Notes: generated from the letters alone by a model not told the origin. 64,000 nt of DNA from Nocardia higoensis (GCF_015477835.1 NZ_JADLQN010000002.1:434001-498000), one strand, 5' to 3'. Shown: positions 27,601-47,800, counted from the first letter of the stretch. Numbers and translations are program-made.

Positions 27601-30600
27601 CTGCCCGGCCTCACCGCCTCGGCGCTGGAACTGGGCGCCCCACCCGCCAAGTTCGATCTGGAACTGACCCTGGTGCCGCACGAGATCGACGGCGCCCCCG
27701 CGGGTCTGGCAGCCACCTTCATCTACGCCACCGACCTGTTCGACGAGTCGACCATGGCCGCTTTCGCCGAGCGCCTGCGTCGCATCCTGACCGCCGTGGT
27801 CGCCGACCCGCAGCGCAGCGTCGGCGGCATCGAACTGCTGGAACGCTGGGAGCAGCAGCGCATCCTGCGGGACTGGAACGACACCGCCCATCCGCTCGCC
27901 CCGGAACTGCTCCACGATGCCTACCGGCGCGCGGTCGTCGAGCACGCCGACGCGGTGGCCGTCGCCTACGAGGGCGCCGAGCTGACCTATCGCGAGTTCG
28001 ACGAGCGGGTCAATCGGTTGGCCCGGTTGCTCATCTCCCAGGGCGTCGGCCCGGAATCGCTGGTCGGTCTTGCGATCCGGCGGTCGCTGGATCTGGTCGT
28101 GGGCATGTACGCGATCGTGACCGCCGGTGGCGCGTATGTGCCGCTGGATCCGGATCACCCGGCCGAGCGCATCGCGCACATCCTCGACACCGCGCAGCCG
28201 GTGTGCGTGCTGTCGACCCTCGCCGATTCCGATGCCGTGCCCGCGGGCGTCGACGTGCTACGCGTGGACACCGTCGATCTGTCCGGGGTCTCCGGCGCGC
28301 CGGTCGAGGCCACGGAACTGCTGCGTCCGCTGCGCCGTGACAATCCCGCGTACGTGATCTTCACCTCCGGCTCCACGGGCAGGCCGAAGGGCGTGGCGAT
28401 CTCGCACGGCGCGATCGACAACCAGACCGCGTGGATGCTCTCGGAGTACCCGATGGGTCCGGGGGATGTGTACCTGCAGAAGACCGCTACGACCTTCGAC
28501 GTGTCGCTGTGGGGTTACTTCATGCCGTTGCGGACGGGCGCGAAGTTGGTCGTGGCCACCCACGACGGGCATCGCGACCCGGCCTACATCGCCGAAACCA
28601 TCGCGGCGCAGCGGGTCACGGTCACCGATTTCGTGCCGTCCATGCTGACCGTCTTCGCCACCCACACCGCGCCGGGTTCGGTGCCCACACTGCGCGATGT
28701 GTTCGTGATCGGTGAGGCGCTGCCGCCGGAGACGGTCGCCGAGGTGCGGGCGATGTCCGGTGCCGCCGTCCACAATCTCTACGGTCCCACCGAGGCCGCG
28801 GTGTCGGTGACCTACTGGCCCGCGACCGAGGCCGACACCACCACCGTCCCGATCGGCCTGCCGCAGTGGAACACCCGCGTATATGTGCTGGATTCGCGTC
28901 TGCGCGCGGTGCCCGCCGGTGTGGTCGGCGAGCTGTACCTGGCCGGCGACCAGTTGGCGCGTGGCTATGTCGCCCGCCCGGATCTGACCTCGGATCGGTT
29001 CGTCGCCAATCCCTTCGAACCGGGCGCGCGCATGTACCGCACCGGTGACCTGGTGGTCTGGCGAGATCAGCCGCACCGGCTGGAGTACCTGGGCCGCACC
29101 GACTTCCAGGTGAAGTTCCGCGGTCAGCGGATCGAGCTCGGCGAGATCGAGACCGCGCTGCTGGCGCACCCGTCGATCAGCCAGGCGGTGGCGCTGGTGG
29201 TGCCGACGGCCACCGGTGACCAGCTCGTGGGCTATGTGGTGGCGCGGCCGGGGGAGACCGTCGACATCGACGATCTGCTCGACGCCGCCGCGAAGAGCTT
29301 GCCCGCGTACATGATTCCGGGTGCGGTGATGGTGCTCGACGCCTTCCCGCTCAACACCAGCGGCAAGCTGGATCGCAAGGCGTTGCCGGAACCGACCTTC
29401 CGCACCAGGCAGTTCCGCGCCCCGAGCACTCCGATCGAGGAGATCATCGCCGGTGTCTACGCCGAACTGCTCGGCCTGGACCGGGTGGGCGCCGACGACG
29501 ACTACTTCGCTCTCGGCGGCAACTCGCTGCTGGCCACCCGCGCGGTCGCCCGGCTGAACGAGACACTGGAAACCGCGGTCTCCGTGCGTGATCTGTTCGA
29601 GGCGCCGACGGTGTCCGCGCTGGCCGCACGCGTGGTCCCCGGCGCCGGTGGGGTCGTCCGGCCGCCGCTGGTCAAGCGGCCGCGACCGGAGCACGTGCCG
29701 CTGTCGCTGGCCCAACAGCGGATGTGGGTGCTCAACCAGCTCGATCCGGCCTCGGCCGCCTACAACCTGCCCTTCGCCATCCGGCTGTCCGGCGAACTCG
29801 ACACCGAGGCGCTGCGTCTGGCCGTCGAGGACGTGCTGGTGCGCCACGAGGCACTGCGCACCCGCTTCCCGGTGACCGCGCCCGGCGAACAGCCCTATCA
29901 GCAGGTGCTCCCGGTCGTGGAGGTCTTGCCGCACGGCCTCGAGGTGGAGACACCGGCCGATCCGGCGGCCCGCATCGGCGAACTGCTCTCGGCGGGCTTC
30001 GACGTCACCGAGGCCGCGCCGCTGCGCATCCGGCTGTTGTCCGGCGGCCCGAACAGTCGTGAGCACGTGCTCGTCCTGGTGGTGCACCACATCTGCGCCG
30101 ACGGCATCTCGCTGTCCCCGCTGGCCCGCGACCTGGTCACCGCCTACCTGGCGCGCAGCGGCGGCGAGGCCCCCGGCTGGGCGCCGCTGCCGGTGCAGTA
30201 CGCCGATTTCGCGCTGTGGCAGCGTGACGTGGTGGGCACCGACGAGGACCCGGACTCGCCCGCGGCGCGGCAGCTCGCGTACTGGCGCGAACAGCTGGCC
30301 GGGCTGACCGGCGCGCTGGATCTGCCGCTGGATCATCCGCGCCCGCCGGTGCCGTCCGAACGCGGCGCGACGGTGGGGATCGAGGTCGAACCGGACGTGC
30401 ACGCCGGTCTGGTCCGACTGGCCCACGCCCATCGCGCCTCGCTGTTCATGGTGGTGCACGCCGCGCTCGCGGTGCTGCTGGCGCGGATGTCGGGCAGCTC
30501 CGACATCGCCGTCGGCACCCCGATCGCCGGGCGTGGCGAACGCGCGCTCGACGAGCTGGTCGGCATGTTCGTCAACACACTGACCCTGCGCACCGAGGTC

Positions 30601-31962
30601 GACCGGGCCGAAGGCTTCCAGGCGCTGCTGGAGCGCGCCAGGGAGACCGATCTGGCGGCCTTCGCGCACGCCGACATCCCGTTCGAGCGGGTCTCGGAGG
30701 TCGTCCAGCAGGCCAACCGCGATCAGAGCCCGCTGTTCCAGGTCGTGATCGCCTTCGAGGACTACGCCCCGCCGAGCGCGCAACTGCACGGCCTGGCCGT
30801 CTCGCTGCTGGACTCCGATCAGGTCAGCGCCAAGTTCGACCTGCAACTGATCGTGCAGCCGAGGCTGAACGAGGACGGCACCCCCGGCCCGCTCGGCGTC
30901 TTGTTCACCTATGCCACCGACCTTTTCGACGAGGCGACGATCGCGGCGCTGACGCGTCGGTTCGAGCGGATCCTGCGCGCGGTGCACGCCGACGCCGACG
31001 CGATCGTCGGCGACATCGACATTCTCGAGCCCGAGGAGCACGGCCTGGTGGCCGGCGCGGCGCTCGACGCCGACCACGCGGACGACGACGAGTTCGTCAC
31101 CACCGGCGGCACCGAACTGCCGCAGCTGCTGACCGCCGTCGTCGAGGACGATCCCGACGCCCCGGCGGTGGTGGGCGGCGACGTCGAGATCAGCTACCGG
31201 GAACTCGACGCCGAGTCCTCCCGCCTGGCCAGGGTCTTGATCGGGCGGGGCATCGGGCCCGAAAGCACCGTCGCGCTGGCGGCCGACCGTGGCACCGAGT
31301 TCGTGGTGGCGGTCTGGGCGGTGCTCAAGACCGGTGCCGCGCTGGCTCCGGTGACGCAGGCGCACCCTGAGCCCGCCGATGGCACTCCAGCCGATCTGGG
31401 CCTGGTCGTGGGGAGCTACGCCGAGTTCTCCGGTGAGCAGTGGTTGCGGCTGGACACTCCGCAGGCGCAGGCGCAGATCGCCGCGGAATCGAACCGGCCC
31501 GTCACCTACGCCAACCGAGTGCGAGTGCTCCGAGGCGAGCATCCCGCACTCGTGCCCTCCTCCGGCGAGACGATCGACTACGACGGACTCGCCGCCGCGA
31601 GCGACCGGCTGCAGGCCCGCACGAAGCTGACCTTCGAATCTCGCACCTTCCGGTACGGTCCGGCGAGCTCGGGCGCGGCGATCCTCGAGGTCGTCGCGGC
31701 GGGCGCCGCGGGCGCGACGCTCGTACTCGCCGCCCTCGGCGGGCCGGAGACCAGCCCGGCCGAACGCGCCGAAGCGCTGGCCGAGGAATGGGTCACCCAC
31801 CTGCTGACCGACCGGGAGGGACCGGCCGCGATCGACCTCACTGCGCCGTCGGAACTGCGCGTGGTCGTCCTCGACGGCCACGACCGGACGATGGAAGCCG
31901 GGGACGCGGAGGGCTTGGAGGTCTTCGCCGTGGCCGATTTCCTGAAGCCCGCGCGTCGTTGA
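24601..31962 (+). CDS. NRPS1: A-T-C-A-T-C and a truncated inactive A domain
   Basis: The product has 2453 residues from the ATG at 24601, the start aligned with NRPS4 (a TTG at 24589 is possible). Domains: A1 about 30-545 (P-loop YTSGSTGKPKG at 191), T1 with Ser581 in LGGNSL, C1 about 625-1065 (HHIAADG at 767), A2 about 1095-1610 ([10 protein letters not shown] at 1254), T2 with Ser1642, C2 about 1690-2140 (HHICADG at 1829), then an A-like segment 2173-2453. That last part keeps the early A-domain pattern (ISYRELDAESSRLARVLI, WAVLKTGAALAPV). It has lost the P-loop (SSGETIDYDG at about 2319 instead) and the A4 aspartate, ends before A5, and no carrier domain follows. Hand-read pocket codes: A1 DFMMVAFVIK, A2 DVWDFILVSK; neither matches a standard code I know. 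It extends a peptide by two complete modules and offers a third C domain. Confidence 0.93.
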   Translation: MESARRTAGTRAAGGRRRRSGASLLPQVLTAAVESAPDTVALRFNPTGAPADQRELTYRELDESSSRLARELIARGLGPGDYIAMGIARSIESVTALWAVAKTGATYVPVDPAYPADRIAHILTDSGTRVGLTTSTHRDALDAGAAGEGVEWIELDDPDQLAGIGAHPAHPISYADRVRPLTADHPAWIIYTSGSTGKPKGVLVSHHGLGPVVAAGARLGVGLGSTITHLSSPSFDFSLMEMLFAFPRGATMVIAPPMIFGGAEMAELLRREQVTDLMMTPGALESVDPAGLDRIRTVVAAGEKVSAELVNRWASPGRTVHNFYGPTETTVIVTGTELRPDEPITIGPAFPGVGAYVLDPMLRPVPAGVVGELYLSGPSLAYGYRNRQDLTAERFVANPFVAESDGASPRMYRTGDLVRRRESDGAFEYMGRSDFQVKIRGLRIELGEIDNALLAHPDIDYAATLGVTLPSGATTLVAYVLSRKGAGLDTAEVAEFVGKSVPAYMVPSAIMVLDELPLTPVGKLDRAALPAPVFAGKAFRAPSDRFEQIVADVFAALLIPDAGPDERVGADDDFFALGGNSLMATQAVARIAAELDTRVPLPLLFECPTVADLAARLREQAGGAARPPLRAMTRPDRIPLSYAQQRMWFLNRFDTDSGVNNIPVAVRLSGSLDVAALRAAVGDLLARHEVLRTVYPEVDGEGTQVVLPIEDQRAVPAMDLAPATEDDLVAQVVALAMDGFDVTLAPPIRLRLFALAPEEHVLVCVVHHIAADGFSMGPLTRDLMSAYSVRATGAEPAWEPLPVQYADFTLWQRATLGAESDPESTLAQQVSFWRAQLAGLPEQLDLPADRPRPAVMSNRSAGYSFALDAQLHNALSTLAKQHNSTLFFVMHAAMAVLLARLSGTTDIAVGTPVAGRGDEALDDVVGMFVNTLVLRSEVDPDESFAELLAEVRRTDVAAFAHADLPFERLVELLDPARSMARHPLFQVMLTFQNMSHTELRLPGLTASALELGAPPAKFDLELTLVPHEIDGAPAGLAATFIYATDLFDESTMAAFAERLRRILTAVVADPQRSVGGIELLERWEQQRILRDWNDTAHPLAPELLHDAYRRAVVEHADAVAVAYEGAELTYREFDERVNRLARLLISQGVGPESLVGLAIRRSLDLVVGMYAIVTAGGAYVPLDPDHPAERIAHILDTAQPVCVLSTLADSDAVPAGVDVLRVDTVDLSGVSGAPVEATELLRPLRRDNPAYVIFTSGSTGRPKGVAISHGAIDNQTAWMLSEYPMGPGDVYLQKTATTFDVSLWGYFMPLRTGAKLVVATHDGHRDPAYIAETIAAQRVTVTDFVPSMLTVFATHTAPGSVPTLRDVFVIGEALPPETVAEVRAMSGAAVHNLYGPTEAAVSVTYWPATEADTTTVPIGLPQWNTRVYVLDSRLRAVPAGVVGELYLAGDQLARGYVARPDLTSDRFVANPFEPGARMYRTGDLVVWRDQPHRLEYLGRTDFQVKFRGQRIELGEIETALLAHPSISQAVALVVPTATGDQLVGYVVARPGETVDIDDLLDAAAKSLPAYMIPGAVMVLDAFPLNTSGKLDRKALPEPTFRTRQFRAPSTPIEEIIAGVYAELLGLDRVGADDDYFALGGNSLLATRAVARLNETLETAVSVRDLFEAPTVSALAARVVPGAGGVVRPPLVKRPRPEHVPLSLAQQRMWVLNQLDPASAAYNLPFAIRLSGELDTEALRLAVEDVLVRHEALRTRFPVTAPGEQPYQQVLPVVEVLPHGLEVETPADPAARIGELLSAGFDVTEAAPLRIRLLSGGPNSREHVLVLVVHHICADGISLSPLARDLVTAYLARSGGEAPGWAPLPVQYADFALWQRDVVGTDEDPDSPAARQLAYWREQLAGLTGALDLPLDHPRPPVPSERGATVGIEVEPDVHAGLVRLAHAHRASLFMVVHAALAVLLARMSGSSDIAVGTPIAGRGERALDELVGMFVNTLTLRTEVDRAEGFQALLERARETDLAAFAHADIPFERVSEVVQQANRDQSPLFQVVIAFEDYAPPSAQLHGLAVSLLDSDQVSAKFDLQLIVQPRLNEDGTPGPLGVLFTYATDLFDEATIAALTRRFERILRAVHADADAIVGDIDILEPEEHGLVAGAALDADHADDDEFVTTGGTELPQLLTAVVEDDPDAPAVVGGDVEISYRELDAESSRLARVLIGRGIGPESTVALAADRGTEFVVAVWAVLKTGAALAPVTQAHPEPADGTPADLGLVVGSYAEFSGEQWLRLDTPQAQAQIAAESNRPVTYANRVRVLRGEHPALVPSSGETIDYDGLAAASDRLQARTKLTFESRTFRYGPASSGAAILEVVAAGAAGATLVLAALGGPETSPAERAEALAEEWVTHLLTDREGPAAIDLTAPSELRVVVLDGHDRTMEAGDAEGLEVFAVADFLKPARR

Positions 31963-32053
31963 GGCAGGCCACGCACGGATAGCTGACCAGCGACGACGGT
32001 CCCGGCGAGAGCCGGCGTGCCCACTGTGCATGAGCATGCCCGCAGCACTACGG

Positions 32054-32069
32054 GGTGAGCTGTGTCACC
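32054..32069. promoter_or_regulatory. CRP-like palindrome upstream of NRPS2
   Basis: GGTGAGCTGTGTCACC has the GTGA-N6-TCAC core of CRP-family sites in perfect symmetry. It lies 357 bp before the NRPS2 start and 92 bp after NRPS1, echoing the better site upstream of NRPS1. Confidence 0.45.
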
Positions 32070-32153
32070 AGGCTTGCCGCTCGGCGTAGCGCTCGGTTCA
32101 TCTGCCGGAATGATTCGGGTGCCATGATATGGCGCTCGCCGCCGCCCCAGCTG

Positions 32154-32212
32154 TGTAGCGCGACCTGGTCACGAAACGACAGGGTGTAGCGCTACCTGGT
32201 CACGAAACGACA
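32154..32212. repeat. Tandem 28-bp repeat upstream of NRPS2
   Basis: Two copies (32154-32181 and 32185-32212) of a unit starting TGTAGCGC and ending ACCTGGTCACGAAACGACA differ at one base and are 31 bp apart, about three helical turns. The second contains the palindrome GTAGCGCTAC. An unlinked CGTGAC follows at 32219. Phased repeats suggest cooperative regulator binding ahead of NRPS2. The rest of the 460-bp gap shows no gene. Confidence 0.6.
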
Positions 32213-32425
32213 ACTACGACGTGACAGGGTAGGTGGCGGCGCACGGCACTCGAGCGGTTGCAGGCCGATATGGCACCCGCCCGGTGACGGTATCTCGGCA
32301 GGCGTCGAACGCTCGGCAGAAGTGGGTAGGAAAGCTCGGATGGTGGATCGGTTGGGTTGGTGGCGGACGGCCCCGCAGGGGGGCGCGGCACAGCGGCGGC
32401 GGCTCGTGATGCAGGGAGCGACGGC

Positions 32426-41509
<9,084 letters not shown>

Positions 41510-41514
41510 CACCC

Positions 41515-41546
41515 GGCGAGGCGCCGGCTCGAGCCGGCGCCTCGCC
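41515..41546. terminator. 32-bp perfect palindrome after NRPS2
   Basis: GGCGAGGCGCCGGCTC is followed directly by its reverse complement, 6 bases after the NRPS2 stop. The centre GGCTCGAGCC is shared with the palindrome after NRPS3. No T-run follows, as is common for actinobacterial terminators. Confidence 0.65.
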
Positions 41547-41899
41547 GTCGACATCCGGCGACGGGCCGTAGGCACCGAACTTCCGCAGCCGGAACCCCCA
41601 CCTGCGCCGACGCTGTCCCGTACCCTTCTTCCTCGCAGGCGGTTACACGGATATGCCTGCGCCCGTTCCACCTTCCCCGCGCCGCGAGGCCCCCGGCGGG
41701 GAGCCGACTTTTCCGGCATGCCAATCTGTACGGTTCCCGTGGGGGTTCGCTCTGGGCCTGGGGTGTGCGCGCAGAGTTCGAGACGGCCGTCGGCCGAGGG
41801 ATGCATGTCGGCACGAAGTGGGAGGTAATTCGGTATGTTCGATCGGCTCGGCCCAGGTGTGGCAACTTCGTGGCGTGAGAGCGGCGCGGGGGTGCGTCG
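41547..41899. other. Gap between NRPS2 and NRPS3
   Basis: About 350 bases without a supported gene. It probably holds a promoter for NRPS3, because a strong palindrome separates it from NRPS2. The NRPS3 start is preceded by GGGGGTG. No CRP-like palindrome or tandem repeat like those upstream of NRPS1 and NRPS2 was found. Confidence 0.4.
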
Positions 41900-44800
41900 A
41901 TGACCCGTTCCGTCCGCGAGCCCCGGCCCCGGCCCCGCCCCCGTCGGCCGCGGGTGGTGACCCTGCCGCAATTGCTCGCCCGGGCGGTGGAGGCCACTCC
42001 CTCCGGCGTCGCCGTGCTCGGGGTGGCTGCCGATGGAGTGCCGGCCGAAGCGACCTATCGTGAAATGGACGAGCGCTCGACCCGCCTCGCCCGCGTGCTC
42101 ATCGCCCGTGGCATCGGGCCGGAAAATCTTGTCGCGCTGGGTATCCCGCGGTCGATCGAATCGGTGACGGCGTGTTGGGCGGTGGCCAGGACCGGAGCCG
42201 GTTTCGTGCCCGTCGACCCGAACTATCCCCGGGATCGCGTCGCGCACATGCTCTCCGACTCGGGCGCCGCGGTCGGTATCACCGTCGCGGACGTACGCGC
42301 GGATCTGCCCGATGACATCGAATGGCTGGTGCTGGACGACCCCGCCACCAGCGCCCTGCTCGCCGCGCAGTCCGCCGAGCCGATCATCGACGCCGACCGG
42401 GTACGGCGTCTGCGCGCCGAACATCCCGCCTACGTCATCTACACCTCCGGCTCGACCGGCATGCCCAAGGGCGTCGTGGTCACCCAGGCCGGACTGGCGA
42501 GCTTCTGCGAGGAGCAGCGCACGCGCTACCGGGTGACCGAATCCTCGCGGACCCTGCACTTCGCCTCACCGTCGTTCGATGCCTCCGTGCTCGAATTGCT
42601 GTTGGCGATCGGTGGTGCGGCGACGATGGTCGTGGCCGCTCCGACCGTGTACGGCGGCGCCGAGCTGGCGGCGCTGCTGCGGCGCAACGCGGTCACCCAC
42701 GCCTTCATCACCCCGGCCGCGCTGGCCTCGATCGACCCCGAGGGTCTGGACGCGCTGCGCGTCGTGGTCGTCGGCGGCGAGGCCTGCCCGCCGGAGCTGG
42801 TGCGCCGTTGGGCGATTCCGCTCGCGGACGGTTCGACCCGCGAGTTCTACAACGGGTACGGGCCCACCGAAACCACCATCATGACCAATATCAGCGATCC
42901 GCTGGTGCCCGGCGAACTGGTGACCATCGGCGCGCCGATCCGCGATATGGCAGCCTACGTGCTCGACTCACGGCTGCATCGGGTGCCCACCGGTGTGACG
43001 GGCGAGCTGTACCTCGCGGGCGCGCAACTGGCTCGCGGCTACGGAAACCGGCCGGGGCTGAGCGCGCAGCGGTTCGTCGCCGATCCGTTCGCCGCCGACG
43101 GCGCCCGCATGTACCGCACCGGTGATCTGGTACGCCGCACCTCGGCCGGTGACCTGGAGTATCTGGGGCGCAACGACTTCCAGGTGAAGATTCGCGGTTT
43201 CCGGATCGAGCTCGGCGAGATCGATGCCGTGCTGGCCGGGCACGAGAAGGTCGATTTCGCCGTCACCGTGGGCCACGCACTCGACAACGGCAGCACGATT
43301 CTCGCCGCCTACGTTCACGCCGCTGCCGGCGTGGCGGTCGACGCGGCGGAACTCACCACCGAACTCGTCGCCCTGGCCGAGCGGCATCTGCCCGCGCACA
43401 TGGTGCCGACCTCCATCACGGTGCTCGACGAGATCCCGCTGACCCCGGTCGGCAAGCTGGACCGCCGCGCGCTGCCCGCTCCGGTTTTGCGCACCACGGT
43501 GTTTCGCGCTCCTTCGGGCAGGTACGAGGAGATGGTGGCGAGGGTCTTCGGTGAACTCGTCGGTGACGGCTCGCCGGTCGGCGCGGCCGACGACTTCTTC
43601 GAGCTGGGCGGCAATTCGCTGATCGCCACCCAGGCCGCGGCCCGACTCGGTGCGGCGCTGGAGACCAAGGTGCCCGCCCGGTCGATATTCGAGAACTCCT
43701 CGGTGGCGAAGCTGGCCGAGCGATTGGCCGAACTGTCGGGCGGGAACACCGGCGGCGGGCTCGAAGAGTTGCGCGCGGTGCCCCGGCCCGAGCGCATCCC
43801 CCTGTCACCGGCACAGCAGCGGATGTGGTTCCTCAACCGTTTCGACCCCGGCTCATCGGCCTACAGCATTCCGATCGCCATCCGGTTGACCGGCGCACTG
43901 GATGTGGCCGCACTCACCGCGGCCTTCGATGACCTGATCGCCCGCCACGAGGTGCTGCGCACCGTGTATCCGGAAACCACCGACGGGCCGGTGCAGGTGA
44001 TCTTGCCGCCGGGAGAGTCGGTGCCGCGGCTGGCGGTGCGCGAGATCGCGCCGGAGCACGTGCGCTCGGCCATCGGCGAGCACCTCACGGGCGGATTCGA
44101 CGTGACCGCGGAAGTGCCGCTGCGGGCGGTGCTGTTCCGGGTCGGCGCGACCCAGGCCGGTGCGGACATCGAGCACGTGCTCGCGATCGCGGTGCATCAC
44201 ATCGCCGGTGACGGTTCCTCCGGCGTACCGCTGACCAGAGATCTGATGACCGCCTACGTCGCGCGCGTGGCCGGGCATGCGCCGATGTGGGCGCCGCTTC
44301 CCGTGCAGTACGCCGACTACAGCATCTGGCAGCGTCGCGTGCTGGGCAGCGAGGACGACCCGGCCTCGGTGGCAGCCGGTCAGCTCGCCTACTGGCGGAC
44401 CGCGCTGGCCGATCTGCCCGAGCAGTTGGACCTGCCCGCCGATCGTCCTCGGCCGACGACCCAGTCCTTCGCCGGTGACGTGGTCGACGTCCGTATCGAC
44501 GCCGCGACCCATCGGGCGTTGACGGATCTGGGGCGCGGCCGGGGCGCGACCTTGTTCATGGTCGTGCACACCGCGTTCGCGGTGCTGCTCTCGCGCCTGT
44601 CGGGTGCGCAGGATCTGGCCATCGGCACGCCCATCGCCGGTCGTGGCGAGGCGGCGCTGGAAGACCTGATCGGCATGTTCGTCAACACGCTGGTGTTCCG
44701 CAGCCGTATCGATGCGAGTGAGTCGTTCGAGTCGCTGTTGGCGCGTCAGCGCGAGGTCGACATCCAGGCGTTCGCGCACGCGGATGTGCCGTTCGAGCGG

Positions 44801-47800
44801 CTGGTGGAGGTGCTCAATCCGGCGCGTTCGCAGGCGCGGCACCCGTTGTTCCAGGTGGGTCTGTCGTTCCAGAATCAGGCCAAGGCCTCGTTGGAGCTGC
44901 CCGGCTTGACGGTGTCGGGGGTGGACTTCGATACCCAGGTCTCGCAGTTCGATCTGCATCTGATCCTGACCGATACCTACGACGAGCATGGTGTGCCGAC
45001 GGGTGTCGCGGGTGTGTTCACCTATGCGAGTGATCTGTTCGAGCGGCCGACGGTGGAGGTGTTCGCGCGGCGGTTCGTTCGTCTGCTCGACGCGGTGGTC
45101 GCGGCTCCGGGCACTGCGGTGGGTGATCTGGCGTTGCTGGATCGGGACGAGCGGCGGGAGCTGGTGTCCGGTCGCAACGACACCGCTCATCCGCTGGAGC
45201 CCGCGTTGCTGCTCGACGGCTACCGGCGCGCGGTGGTCGAGCACGCCGATGCGGTGGCTGTCGTCTACGAGGGTGCGGAGCTGACGTATCGGGAGTTCGA
45301 CGAGCGGGTCAACCGGTTGGCCCGATTGCTGATCGCCCGGGGCGTCGGCCCGGAATCGCTGGTGGGCCTGGCGGTCCGGCGGTCGCTGGATCTGGTCGTG
45401 GGCATGTACGCGATCGTGACGGCCGGTGGCGCGTATGTGCCGTTGGACCCGGATCACCCAGCCGAGCGCATCGCGCATGTCCTGGATACCGCGCGGCCGG
45501 CGTGCGTGTTGTCGACGACTGCCGACGCGGTGCCGGTCCCGGCGGGCACCGATGTGGTGCTGTTGGATGGGGTCGACCTGAGCGGCTACTCGACCGCGCC
45601 GGTCCAGGCGGGGGAGCTGCGGCGTCCGGTGCGCCGCGACAACCCGGCGTATGTCATCTTCACGTCGGGTTCGACCGGCCGTCCGAAGGGGGTGACGGTT
45701 TCGCACGGTGCGATCGACAATCAGATCGCGTGGATGCTCTCGGAGTATCCGATGGGTCCGGGGGATGGGTATCTGCACAAGACCGCGACGACCTTCGATC
45801 TGTCGCTGTGGGGCTACTTCATGCCGCTGCGCACGGGTGCGAAGCTGGTGGTGGCCACCCACGACGGTCTGCGCGACCCGGCCTACCTCGCGGAAACCGT
45901 AGCCGCACAACAGGTCACGGTCACCGATTTCGTGCCGTCCATGCTGACCGTCTTCGCCGCCCACACCGCGCCGGGTTCGGTGCCCACGCTGCGCGATGTG
46001 TTCGTCATCGGTGAGGCGTTGCCGCCGGAGACGGTCGCCGCCTGGTACCGGGTCTCGGATGCGAGGCTGCACAACCTGTACGGCCCGACCGAAACCGCGG
46101 TGTCGGTGACCTATTGGCCCGCGCGTGGAGACGACGAGCGGACTGTGCCGATCGGTCTGCCGCAGTGGAATGTCGCTGTCTACGTGTTGGATTCGCGTCT
46201 GCGGCCGGTGCCCGACGGTGTGGCCGGTGAGTTGTATCTGGCCGGTGAGCAGCTGGCGCGCGGTTATGTCGCGCGTGCGGATCTGTCCGCCGACCGGTTC
46301 GTGGCGAATCCGTTCGTGCCGGGTGCGCGGATGTATCGCACCGGTGACCTGGTGCGGTGGCGTTCCGGCGTGGCCGGGCAGCCGCGGCTGGAGTACATCG
46401 GCCGTACCGACTTCCAGGTGAAGTTCCGCGGATTCCGGATCGAGCTGGGCGAGATCGATACCGCGCTGCTGGCCCAGCCGGAGATCAACCAGGCGGTGAC
46501 GCTGGTGGTGTCCTCGGTGCTGGGCGATCAGCTGGTGGCCTATGTGGTGCCGCGTCCGGGGCAGGTGGCCGATCAGTCGGCGTTGCGGGCCGCGATCTCG
46601 GAATCGTTGCCGCCGTACATGGTTCCGGCGGCGATCGTGGTGCTGGACGCGTTCCCGCTGAATGCTTCGGGCAAGCTGGATCGCAAGGCGCTGCCCGAAC
46701 CGGTGTTCGCCAGCAGAGAGTTCCGTCCGCCGTCGACGCCGATCGAGGAGATCGTCGCGGGCGTGTTCGCCGATGTGCTCGGTGTGACACGGGTCGGTGT
46801 CGACGACGACTTCTTCGCCCTGGGCGGCAACTCGCTGATCGCCACCCAGGTCGTGGCTCGGCTCGGTGCGGCGCTGGACGCCGTGGTGCCGGTGCGGCTG
46901 CTGTTCGAGGCACCCACCGTCGCGGCACTCGCGGTCGCGGTGGAGGCGCTGTCCGGTACCGGCAGACGTCCGCGGCTGGTGGCGCGATCGCGGCCGGAGC
47001 GCATCCCGCTGTCGCCCGCCCAGCAGCGAATGTGGTTGCTGCACAGCATCGATGGTGGGTCGGCCGTCTACAACATCCCCGCCGCGGTGCGGCTGTCGGG
47101 CGAGCTGTCGGTGTCGGCGCTGCGCGAGGCGTTCGGTGACGTGCTGGCCCGTCACGAGGTCCTGCGCACCGTGTACCCGGCCCACGATGGTGTCGCGTAC
47201 CAGGTGGTGCTGCCCGTGGACCGGGTGCGGCCGGAACTGCCTGCGCGGGTGGTGCCCGCGAGCGAGGTGCTCGAGCGGATCGTGCGCGTGGTGACGACCG
47301 GGTTCGATGTGACCGCCGAGGTGCCGGTGCGCGTGGAGTTGCTGCGGGTCGCCGAGGAGCCGTCCGAGTATGTGCTGGTTCTGGTGGTCCATCACATCAG
47401 CGCTGACGGTTGGTCGATGGCGCCGTTCACCCGTGATCTGATGATCGCCTATGCCGCGCGCGTGGCGGGTAGTCCGCCCGGGTGGCAGCCGCTGCCGGTG
47501 CAGTACGCCGATTACAGTCTGTGGCAGCGCGAGCTGCTCGGTGAGGAGAGCGATCCGCAGTCGGTGGCCGCGCGTCAGCTCGGCTATTGGCGTACTGCGC
47601 TGGCAGGGCTGCCGGATGCGCTCGATCTGCCCTTCGATCGTCCGCGTCCGGCGTTGCAGGAAACGGTGGCCCGCTCAGTGGCGTTGAATATCGACGCGGC
47701 CACTCATCGTGCGCTGCTGGCTGTGGCCCGGGAGCACAATGCGACGTTGTTCATGGCGGTGCACACGGCGCTGGCGGTGTTGTTGGCGCGCTGGTCGCGT

